From: a virus | DNA: 26,282 nt | IMG/VR virus record: IMGVR_UViG_3300035698_000024 | Span: 1-26,282 of that record | Direction: 5' to 3' (one strand) | Shown here: one piece after another, positions 12,769 to 20,135 of the stretch | Layout of the letters: the number at the start of each line of letters is the position of its first letter | Position numbering within the stretch: position 1 is the stretch's first letter | The notes under the pieces: generated by a model | Databases searched by the model: none | What the model was told of the DNA's origin: nothing | Seen by the model: only the letters and a program-made list of their open reading frames with translations | Position numbers and translations under genes: made by a program

Positions 12769-13386
12769 TTACTTTTGCGCCCAAGAAGGAACTGCGCCGC
12801 TATTTTGCGCAGGAGCTTGTGGAGGAACATACGCGGAGGCAGCGGGAGTTTGCTGCATCGGGACGTTTCCTTGGGGCAAAAATTCACTATTATTAGGCGT
12901 GAGAGCGGCCATCAGTTGATTACTGTCTTTATAGCCGTTCGTGCCTTTCTTGATGCCTACCTTTGCACAAATCTCCATGCCGCTCAAGTCCATCATTCCG
13001 CTGACATTGCGGTTTTGCTGGGCCTGTGGCGTCATGTCCGCAGGATCAATGTTGCGTGCGCTTTCGACAATCGACTTCAGCGTGCGCAGACCAATCTCTT
13101 TGGCAAGAGGCATACCGCTTGGGCCAATCTTATCGCCATCGACAAAGATGCTGTGCCAGAACTTGCGGCGATCAAACTCACCACCAACGATGGTGAACTC
13201 AAGGTTCATCCATTTGGCGGCTGTGCTTGCGGAACGCTTGAACCATTGGCCTTGGCCGAACTCAGGAAGTTCGATGTCGCCCATCTGCACGAGCACAACT
13301 GCACGAGCGATTGTGCCGATAGGGATGAGGCTGAGCTCTTGGTTCTTCGGGTTTTCGTCTGCGGGTACATTATTAAAATTAAGCAT
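12769..13386 (-). CDS. Phage single-stranded DNA-binding protein (DUF669-like)
   Basis: The 205-residue protein has an N-terminal OB-like half with the pattern WMNLEFTIVGGEFDRRKFWHS (here 'NLEFTI...GEFDRRKFW'), typical of phage ssDNA-binding proteins of the DUF669 kind. A helical segment follows (AKEIGLRTLKSIVESA), then a strand with MEICAKVGIK. The last 45 residues are a disordered Gln/Pro/Ala tail ending in VPSWAQK, which probably contacts partner proteins. It overlaps the Sak4-like gene by one base; Sak4 proteins are known to depend on a cognate SSB, which supports the call. Confidence 0.75.
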   Translation of the reverse strand: MLNFNNVPADENPKNQELSLIPIGTIARAVVLVQMGDIELPEFGQGQWFKRSASTAAKWMNLEFTIVGGEFDRRKFWHSIFVDGDKIGPSGMPLAKEIGLRTLKSIVESARNIDPADMTPQAQQNRNVSGMMDLSGMEICAKVGIKKGTNGYKDSNQLMAALTPNNSEFLPQGNVPMQQTPAASAYVPPQAPAQNSGAVPSWAQK

Positions 13387-14249
13387 TATGCTTCTCCTTC
13401 GCTAGAAGTTTGAGTTGTAGGATCGACAAATGTTAGATCATTGTCGGTTAGTGGTGAGCCGTTATTCATCTTTTCAATCAGTTTGCCAAGATGCGGCTCT
13501 TCGAGAACGTCAAGCCTGCCAGAACGGTCTTTGGCTGGATAGCCCCATTCGTTTAGAGGCTGACATACAAAGGCACGATATTGCCCATGATCACCTGTTA
13601 ATACTGCCATTGTGATTACTTCGTCTACAATACCGGGCAATTCACGTCCAGTTTTAGCACCTTCGATCTGCATGTTATATTGCTTGCGACCATAATCGTC
13701 AGTGATCTCGTCCAAGATGCCGACAAAGATCACGTTCTTTGTGCGGATGTGCTGGATGTGCGTAAGCCACGACATCATCTCGCGTCCGTGCATTCCATAG
13801 ACTGCGCGTGTATCAACCTTACCAGACCGCTCAGAGCGCGTCTCAGGCTGTTGTAAGCACCACTGAAAGCACAAACGTCCTGCCACGGTGATTGAGTCCA
13901 CAAACAGCGTATCGTACTTGCTCCACACGTCTGAGGAATCACCGTACATTGCCGCCACATAATCGTAGTGCGACTGGCCGTATGGCTGGTCCTCAGAGAG
14001 TGACGGGTTTGCACCGCCCAAGAAGCACGCGAGGTCACGGCATTCTACCCATGTGCGAGGACGCACAACGTCGATAGGATGCCCTTCGATTGCTGTATCG
14101 CCAGCTTCCAAGTCCATGAATAGGGTGGTTGCTGGGTTTAGGGTACGAGCAAGTGTGGTTTTACCCACACCGCTTGCACCACATACGACGATCTTGTGGC
14201 CTTTCTTTTCAGCGAGGCGTTGATCGGCTGTAATGATTTGCAGAGCCAT
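13386..14249 (-). CDS. Sak4-like RecA-fold ATPase (AAA_24)
   Basis: This 287-residue ATPase has Walker A GASGVGKT (24-31), an acidic strand FMDLEAGD (44-51), and Walker B TLFVDS (about 114-119). It lacks the extra domains of RecA. That architecture, and adjacency to an SSB, is characteristic of Sak4 single-strand annealing recombinases of phages. The ATG at 14249 overlaps the upstream stop (TAATG); a longer frame to 14297 is rejected because it lies inside the preceding gene. It is expected to act in homologous recombination during phage replication. Confidence 0.8.
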   Translation of the reverse strand: MALQIITADQRLAEKKGHKIVVCGASGVGKTTLARTLNPATTLFMDLEAGDTAIEGHPIDVVRPRTWVECRDLACFLGGANPSLSEDQPYGQSHYDYVAAMYGDSSDVWSKYDTLFVDSITVAGRLCFQWCLQQPETRSERSGKVDTRAVYGMHGREMMSWLTHIQHIRTKNVIFVGILDEITDDYGRKQYNMQIEGAKTGRELPGIVDEVITMAVLTGDHGQYRAFVCQPLNEWGYPAKDRSGRLDVLEEPHLGKLIEKMNNGSPLTDNDLTFVDPTTQTSSEGEA

Positions 14250-14647
14250 TATTCGATCTCCTCTACTTTGACTGCGCCAACTGCCACAGTGCGGCATTCT
14301 TCAAGCTCTTCCCTGATTGCAGGAGGAGCCGCTGTGAATTTGCGCTCTTCTACAGCAAACGTCAGCTTGCCATAGTGTTGCGCGTTTTCTGGCGACATAT
14401 TGTTCAGCGCGTCACGCAGCTTGTCTTGATCCCATGTGACCTTCTTGCCCACAGTGACCTTGAGCCTATGGTTGCCTTCTGCGATCTGCGCAGTACCAAA
14501 GTCTTTACCATTAGCGCGTAAAACGTCTTTCGCTACTGGTAAAAATGTATCTGATAGTTGCTCTTCAACGTCTTTAAGCTCAATACGCAATTCAGAGATA
14601 ACGTCCTTGAGTTCGTCTCGACGATCAAATAATTCTCGACTGTTCAT
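14249..14647 (-). CDS. Coiled-coil companion of Sak4, first gene of the operon
   Basis: The 132-residue protein begins with a long charged helix (about 1-40: RRDELKDVISELRIELKDVE and beyond). A strand-rich part follows, with HRLKVTVGKKVTWDQDKLRD, and then AVEERKFTAAPP. I do not recognise a named family. It is the first gene after promoter P3, is preceded by GGAAAGG, and is coupled to the Sak4-like gene. Position suggests a partner of the recombinase, but no activity can be read from the sequence. Confidence 0.65.
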   Translation of the reverse strand: MNSRELFDRRDELKDVISELRIELKDVEEQLSDTFLPVAKDVLRANGKDFGTAQIAEGNHRLKVTVGKKVTWDQDKLRDALNNMSPENAQHYGKLTFAVEERKFTAAPPAIREELEECRTVAVGAVKVEEIE

Positions 14648-14667
14648 GTCGATTCCTTTCCGCTTGT

Positions 14668-14711
14668 TACTAGAGTCCCAACTATAACCATATGGTGTGG
14701 GGTGCTGTCAA
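14668..14711 (-). promoter_or_regulatory. Leftward promoter P3 of the replication operon, with TCTAGTA
   Basis: On the leftward strand TTGACA (14711-14706) is followed by TTATAG (14687-14682, 18-nt spacer) or TATAGT (19 nt), then TTGGGAC and TCTAGTA (14674-14668). The block TATGGTTATA...GGGAC..TCTAGTA is shared with P1. The -35 box overlaps the stop codon of the DUF1064 gene. Confidence 0.65.
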
Positions 14712-15082
14712 GAACTTTTTTTGGAAAGTAAAATATCAATTCCCAGACAAGCCTTCATTAACTTCTTTTTCAGCTTGAACTCAGGCGTCTCAACGCCCTT
14801 GGCATCGTCAACAATATAATGCCACGCGCCGTCCTTGTCTTCTTTGTTATAACAGAAGTCAGCAACGTAGGCGCATATCTTCTGGTCATTAACCATTAGG
14901 TTAAACCGAACCTGTAGCTCAAGGTCTTTGATCACTCCGGCGCGTTCAAGGGACTTTAGGTATAGGTACCGCTCGCCTTCCCATTTGGAATCGAACTTGA
15001 TCCCTTGTATAGTTACTTTTTTATTTCCGTACTTGGGTCTTGACCCACGCAGCTTGGGATTATATACACTAGGGAAAGTCAT
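14708..15082 (-). CDS. DUF1064 nuclease-like protein
   Basis: This 124-residue protein matches the DUF1064 pattern: YGNKKVTIQGIKFDSKWEGE (about 18-37), then RYLYLKSLERAGVI, LELQVRF, and a VADFCY...YIVDDAKG core ending in FKLKKKLM. DUF1064 belongs to the PD-(D/E)XK nuclease superfamily and is common beside phage recombination genes, where a resolvase-like or endonuclease role is suspected. Glu in WEGER, Asp in VADF and the DDAK stretch are candidate catalytic residues. The ATG at 15082 has GGAGG 13 nt upstream, a long spacing. The N-terminal coding region carries the divergent promoter of the RHH gene. Confidence 0.75.
   Translation of the reverse strand: MTFPSVYNPKLRGSRPKYGNKKVTIQGIKFDSKWEGERYLYLKSLERAGVIKDLELQVRFNLMVNDQKICAYVADFCYNKEDKDGAWHYIVDDAKGVETPEFKLKKKLMKACLGIDILLSKKSS
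15040..15068 (+). promoter_or_regulatory. Promoter P4 of the RHH gene
   Basis: TTGACC (15040-15045), a 17-nt spacer and TATACA (15063-15068) form one of the best sigma70 matches in the window. It is followed by CTAGGGA rather than the TCTAGTA block of P1 to P3. It lies within the 5' coding part of the DUF1064 gene and points to the RHH gene 33 nt downstream. Confidence 0.65.
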
Positions 15083-15100
15083 TTATGGGAAGGAACCTCC

Positions 15101-15322
15101 ATGCCAAACCCCGGAAAATACAAGTCCGTAGGCGTTTCGATAGACGCATATGATAAGCTGGTAGCTATTGCGGATCACGAGGATCGTGCGATTGGTCGTC
15201 AGCTTGCGCGTATGATCGAAGAAACATACGAGAACATTCAGGATCATGTCAATACCAAGGCATTATACACGGCCCCCGCAGCTTCAGGGATCGGTGGATT
15301 GGCATCCGTTATTGACGATTAG
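15101..15322 (+). CDS. Ribbon-helix-helix (Arc/MetJ-type) regulator
   Basis: The 73-residue protein fits the RHH fold: a short strand (KYKSVGVSI, about 6-14), helix one (DAYDKLVAIADHE, 15-27), a turn, and helix two (AIGRQLARMIEETYENI, 30-46), then a flexible tail. RHH proteins bind DNA as dimers through the strand. It is the only rightward gene between 6384 and the right end, has its own promoter P4 and an AAGGAA ribosome site, and overlaps the virion block's last gene by 4 nt at their 3' ends. Position between the virion and replication blocks suggests a transcription regulator of the phage; its operator is not proven. Confidence 0.75.
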   Translation: MPNPGKYKSVGVSIDAYDKLVAIADHEDRAIGRQLARMIEETYENIQDHVNTKALYTAPAASGIGGLASVIDD

Positions 15323-18300
15323 AGCAGACCTACGTTCCCTAGACCACCAAGTAATGTAGAGGCAATATATGGATTAGACTTTGCGCGTTCGCGCAGGTTC
15401 ATCTGTTGCCGTACAAATTGTGGGTCTACGCTTTGCGTGATCTGAAGGTCATCAACGGACATCGGCATTGATACTTCTGGAACACTTGTTCGGGGTGCTT
15501 GAGGGGCAATGCCACGAGCCTCTTGATCTGCGAACAATGCTCTTGCACCACCTTGACGAACTGCTGTCTGACCACGGTTAGCTGCTTGCAGCCCCGCGAC
15601 AAGACTTTTTCCAGCGCCAGTTGCCCTTTCTGTAAGTGAAGCACCTGACCCAGTTGCTTGAGCAAACGACTCGTTTAAAGCCTGTGACAAACTTTGCGCA
15701 GTTGCTTGTGGACTTGTGCGCCCAGCTTTCATTGCAATAGCTGCTCTTAGAGTTTGTGGGTTATTAAGCATGTAGTTTAGTGCTTTAAACCTCATGCCTT
15801 TTTTGAAGTTTACAGCAGGGTTTGTTACCATACCTGTGCGGATAGCATCAGCAGCAAGAGAGCCTGCGCCCTTCTTTCCAGTGTCGCTTAACAATACAAG
15901 CATTTCTGATAGTTCTCTAATATCATCAACCGCTTGCTTTCCAAGAACTTTGTTTAGCATGTCTGGCTTGTAAGCCTCTAACGCTTTTCGAAGTGAAGAA
16001 GCAGCGGCTTCATTAACAAAAATGTCTTCATCTACAGAACCAAGAATATCACTTATAATTGTTCGTCTTATAGTTTCTTTTGCTGCATCGTTTCCATTGA
16101 AGAACCCCATAACTCTGTCCATTTGAGAAGCAGAGGTATTGCGGCTTAAAAGAAGACTTGCAGCTTCCTCTGGAGCTATCGTTCCATCGGCTAAGTTTTT
16201 AAGAGCTTTTGTCGATAGAGCCTTATCAAGACCTATCTGAGCATCTTTTACGCTTTTTAAGGTCTGAACAATATTATCACTTGGATTTTGAGCGATAATC
16301 CGTTGCATAATTTGGTCGTCAATTTTCTTAACGCCGTTATATGAAAGTGCTTTGGATAGACTTTGAACTTCGCCCCATTGATCGCCAAACAACAGTTTGC
16401 CAGACTTTCCTAGCTTTTTGATCTTGTTGTTAAACTGCACGCCGTTAAAGGCCAAGGGATCGCCAAAGTCCTTGTTTGCTACCAGCAAAGCATCATCAAG
16501 GTAGCTTTTAGCCAAGGTTTGACGCAATTCTTCACGACTTATTTGCGATAAGGAACTATCTGCTGAGTTCAAAACGGCAGCTATTCTCTTAGGGCTATCT
16601 GTTATTCTATCGAAAAGACGACCCGCTGTTAGCTTTACGTTCTCACCAGAATCACCAAGGTTCCTAATAATTCCTAAAGTTTCTAAGTCGTTGAAGAGTT
16701 TAATTTCACCGCGATAAGAAGCGCGAGCATCCAGTAATTGACCCATTGCTTTCTTAACTGTTTTAGCGTTTTGCGCTCCACCCACGCCTGTAAGTTTAAG
16801 TCCTCCAGATTTATAGTTGCTGGGGTCCATCATGCGATCAATGTCACTCTTTAGCCCGTTCAAGAGCCTGCGAGGCGTGGTGTCCTTTATACCCAATGCA
16901 GGGTCCATCAGTGTGTCGTTAATGTTCTTGCGAAGTTCTTTTAAACCGTTGAAAGTAGTAAAGCCTTCTTTCGCGCCTACAGCGTTTAGCTGGTCTATTT
17001 GACGACCTATTTCCAAAAACTCGTCAGGAGCAACTTTGTTCGCGCCAGCGTATTGACTGTCGATAATGTCCCCAAAGCGTGTCTTCATCGCCTTTATGTC
17101 GAATATAGGCATTTCTCCGCCGACAACTTCTTTTTCCACGCCGTTTATGGTTACTCGGCCTTTAACTCCAGACAGAGTGTTATCAACATTTTGAAATTGA
17201 ATCTTGCTTTGCTTCATGAACTCTTCGTAATTCTTTACAAGGGACTCTAATACAAAGTCATCTATCTCGCCGCCAGATTTAGTCGTTTTAGTGAGCATAG
17301 AAATTGTATCATCAATAGCTTTCATGTGAGCGCCTTGAGCAGCCTTTAAACCATCTTCAAGTTGTTTGGCTTTTGCAGGTACAGAGTTTCTTATTACTTC
17401 AGCCAAATCATCGACTGTAGATATTCCAGCTTCTCCAAGTAGCTTTTCTTTTTCGTTCAAAGCAAACCTGATGTTTGCCATTGCTCTTTTTTGTTCATTA
17501 CCACCAATAGCGCCAGCAATTTGTGACGCCTTAGCAATACCAGCAGGCATACCAGCGGCTGCGTAGCTGGGTTGCCCCGGAACGTCTGCGTCCATAATCT
17601 TTAATGCAAGATTAGCTTGATCAGCACCTAACTCTCGTTCCACTTGGCCCATAGCACGAGCACCTGCGTTGACGCCTTTGCCAGCCGCACCGATAGCCAT
17701 TTTACCAAGTTTGAAAATAGCATTACCCGCGAAATCTAAAGTACCAGCAAGTGCAGCTTCTCTTGCCACATCAATACCAACTTCGCCAAGGCTTTGTCTC
17801 TGAATGCCTAACAGGCTTTCTATGCCCTCTTCAGCAGCTTGCCCCAAGCCAGCGCCAGCGGCTGCACCAACCGCGCCTGTAACCAGCCCCGGAGCGCCAA
17901 GGACGCCACCAATAACCGCGCCTATTGTCTCAGGCGCGATTCCAGCGAGATCAGAAATATCTCGCATACTAAAACCTTCATCTTCGATGATAAGGTTCTG
18001 ACCAATAGGCTCCATGCCCTGACTTAATTGACCAGCTTCGGTCAAAGCCAAGAGGCCCTTTGAGTCTTTAGTGTAGCCTTCTTCACCAACGATCTTACGC
18101 AGTATCAGTTCTTTTTCCTCAGCAGTCTCGCCAAAGGATATTTTCGCTCTCAGTCCACCAGCCGCACCAGTATCGTAATCAAAACCATCGTCTCTGTCCG
18201 ATGCAGAGGCTCGTAGGTCTGAAAACGAAGGCGCACGATCCATGCCTATATTACTTTTTGGTCGCCCAAGAATATCATCGGCAGAACCTTTCCCTGAATC

Positions 18301-18390
18301 AAGCGCGCGCGATATTTTAAGCTCGTCAGCAGCGGAAATATCTTCTGAGCTTAATGCCCTAATTAAACGGAGTTCGTCTTGAGCGTTCAC
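15319..18390 (-). CDS. Large putative internal virion (DNA ejection) protein
   Basis: The protein has 1023 residues. The N-terminus has a twofold short repeat (DELRLIRALSSE / DELKISRALDSG). A LRAKISFGETAEEKELIL segment near 80-97 recalls conserved N-terminal parts of large virion proteins in marine phages. Residues 149-188 are a Gly/Ala-rich hydrophobic stretch (GAVIGGVLGAPGLVTGAVGA) that could insert in a membrane. The remainder is long helical. Size, place at the end of the virion block and the hydrophobic segment suggest an ejection protein, by analogy with T7 gp14-16. The start is GTG 18390 behind GGAGG, overlapping the upstream stop (GTGA). No lysozyme motif is seen. Confidence 0.65.
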   Translation of the reverse strand: MNAQDELRLIRALSSEDISAADELKISRALDSGKGSADDILGRPKSNIGMDRAPSFSDLRASASDRDDGFDYDTGAAGGLRAKISFGETAEEKELILRKIVGEEGYTKDSKGLLALTEAGQLSQGMEPIGQNLIIEDEGFSMRDISDLAGIAPETIGAVIGGVLGAPGLVTGAVGAAAGAGLGQAAEEGIESLLGIQRQSLGEVGIDVAREAALAGTLDFAGNAIFKLGKMAIGAAGKGVNAGARAMGQVERELGADQANLALKIMDADVPGQPSYAAAGMPAGIAKASQIAGAIGGNEQKRAMANIRFALNEKEKLLGEAGISTVDDLAEVIRNSVPAKAKQLEDGLKAAQGAHMKAIDDTISMLTKTTKSGGEIDDFVLESLVKNYEEFMKQSKIQFQNVDNTLSGVKGRVTINGVEKEVVGGEMPIFDIKAMKTRFGDIIDSQYAGANKVAPDEFLEIGRQIDQLNAVGAKEGFTTFNGLKELRKNINDTLMDPALGIKDTTPRRLLNGLKSDIDRMMDPSNYKSGGLKLTGVGGAQNAKTVKKAMGQLLDARASYRGEIKLFNDLETLGIIRNLGDSGENVKLTAGRLFDRITDSPKRIAAVLNSADSSLSQISREELRQTLAKSYLDDALLVANKDFGDPLAFNGVQFNNKIKKLGKSGKLLFGDQWGEVQSLSKALSYNGVKKIDDQIMQRIIAQNPSDNIVQTLKSVKDAQIGLDKALSTKALKNLADGTIAPEEAASLLLSRNTSASQMDRVMGFFNGNDAAKETIRRTIISDILGSVDEDIFVNEAAASSLRKALEAYKPDMLNKVLGKQAVDDIRELSEMLVLLSDTGKKGAGSLAADAIRTGMVTNPAVNFKKGMRFKALNYMLNNPQTLRAAIAMKAGRTSPQATAQSLSQALNESFAQATGSGASLTERATGAGKSLVAGLQAANRGQTAVRQGGARALFADQEARGIAPQAPRTSVPEVSMPMSVDDLQITQSVDPQFVRQQMNLRERAKSNPYIASTLLGGLGNVGLL

Positions 18391-20123
18391 TTATAATCCT
18401 CCATTTTTCGAGGCTTTTGCCCACTAGCTATACGGCGTTGGTTAATAAGGTCAAGTTCGGCAGGACTAGGGGCATTGCTACCTTGATCCGCAGATATAGA
18501 AATTCCAAAGTTTTTCTCTAAATTACCAACAGCAGTATCTAAGTTTGTTTGAGCCTGTGAGACTGTAAAGTTATATATGTCCTCAATTTGATTTAATATC
18601 AACACAGGGTCGTTGTTAAAAAAGCTAATTTCACCCACACGTTCACTGACTAGCTTTCTGTCACCATCAGACAACGTTTTTCCTGATTCTTTAAGTATGT
18701 CAGTAGCGTTATCAATAGAAAAGTTTTTAAGTGCTTGCTTCGCTTGAGCCGTATTTGATGGCATACCACCAGCAGGAGTGTAACCTATGGCGCGGAAGAA
18801 TCCTGTTACTTTATCAAGAGCCTGACCGGGGACGCTTACGCCAGCTTCGATGTTTTTAATTAGTTTTTGGAATGTGGCTTTGTCCTTGTTAATCCCCTCT
18901 TGGTATCCAACAAATCTTTCTACGACCTGACCGGAATCTTCCCCCAATTTATATTTGGAAGATGTGGCCCCACTGTAATTTGGATTGGCAGCAACACCGC
19001 TAACCACTAGCGCGGCGGGTTGATCTTCCCACTTTCCACCAACAAGTGAGACTGGCTCATACTTAGCACCCCAAGCGTCACCTAAGTCTTGACCTTCTGC
19101 GCGTTTAGCAAGAACATCCATGCGGTCAGCCGCGCTAATGAACTCATACTGAGACTCAAATTTAGGATCATTTATAAGTTTATTAAGCTCATACTTGTTC
19201 AACGGAACGAGTTGCCCTTTGTCAAATCCAGAGAACTCAGCACCCGGCTCTCCGCGCTCGTAAACCCAATATGAACCTCTGTTCATGATTTTTTCTTCGG
19301 CGGCGGCGCGAGTGGCTTTATCAGCGGATTGAGTTTGCAGAGCGTACTTACCGCCAGCAAGAGCGCCTTCACGGGCAAGGTTCTTAGCGCGTTGGAGTGC
19401 AGGCATAGCCTTGTCTCCAGCTTCACCAACAGACGTTAGCATCTTACTAACGTTAAAGCTCTTACCAGCTTTGTTCTGCATAAGAGCAAGACCAAACGCC
19501 ATAAGCGCATCTTTCTTATCTACTTTGCCGTTAGTATCAATTCCTGTGGCCTCAGAAAAAGCCTTCTTGTATTCTTCAATGGTACGCTTTTCAGGTACCG
19601 CTGGCCCAGCGCCACGCGCGGACTCAAAGAAGTCATCCATAGCAGCGAGGAAGCCTTCGTCCGTCTGCTCTTGAGTAACAGCAAATTCACGATCTCCGGG
19701 CTTTTCAACTACAGTACCACGACCACCTTCAACTGTTGAAGGCATTATGTCCAATGCAGCAAGAGTAGTAGCTATATCGTCTACTTCTGCATCAACGCCC
19801 AATCCGCCAAACTCGCCTTCAGGACCACCAAAAAACATATTGGGCTGATCTGCTCCGGCCTCAATGTCTGCGAACTGTGACATTTGTTCGGCTAACGCGG
19901 CTTCTTCATCCATTTTAGCCTGACCCGCTTCGGTTGGAGAACCCAAGTAGTCAATAATCTGGCCCGGAGCCGCGAGCATTGCATCGCCAATATCTTTATT
20001 TGTCTCATATAGCCAAGATGGAATCTTTAACATTCCTTGACCAAAAGCACCAATTTGAGTGTCAGCAGGCTCCATGCCAAAAGGACCAGATGCGTTTATT
20101 CCACTGTTGTTCGGATCAGCCAT
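18387..20123 (-). CDS. Putative virion-associated protein
   Basis: This 578-residue acidic protein has no recognisable enzyme motif. Its N-terminal 90 residues are Gly/Met/Pro-rich (SGPFGMEPADTQIGAFGQGM). The middle contains an EF-hand-like loop (DTNGKVDKKDALM, about residues 195-207) with alternate Asp/Asn/Asp residues that could bind calcium. The C-terminal half is helical. It sits between two large virion-type genes and is coupled to the next, so an internal virion role is likely. GAGG precedes the ATG at 20123, and a CCGAACAA copy overlaps codons 4-6 (20107-20114). Confidence 0.6.
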   Translation of the reverse strand: MADPNNSGINASGPFGMEPADTQIGAFGQGMLKIPSWLYETNKDIGDAMLAAPGQIIDYLGSPTEAGQAKMDEEAALAEQMSQFADIEAGADQPNMFFGGPEGEFGGLGVDAEVDDIATTLAALDIMPSTVEGGRGTVVEKPGDREFAVTQEQTDEGFLAAMDDFFESARGAGPAVPEKRTIEEYKKAFSEATGIDTNGKVDKKDALMAFGLALMQNKAGKSFNVSKMLTSVGEAGDKAMPALQRAKNLAREGALAGGKYALQTQSADKATRAAAEEKIMNRGSYWVYERGEPGAEFSGFDKGQLVPLNKYELNKLINDPKFESQYEFISAADRMDVLAKRAEGQDLGDAWGAKYEPVSLVGGKWEDQPAALVVSGVAANPNYSGATSSKYKLGEDSGQVVERFVGYQEGINKDKATFQKLIKNIEAGVSVPGQALDKVTGFFRAIGYTPAGGMPSNTAQAKQALKNFSIDNATDILKESGKTLSDGDRKLVSERVGEISFFNNDPVLILNQIEDIYNFTVSQAQTNLDTAVGNLEKNFGISISADQGSNAPSPAELDLINQRRIASGQKPRKMEDYK

Positions 20124-20135
20124 GATGGACCTCTT

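Noticed and set aside
12775-13413. 212-residue + strand ORF opposite the SSB-like gene
   Set aside because: Antisense shadow of a gene with family-typical motifs; no promoter or ribosome site.
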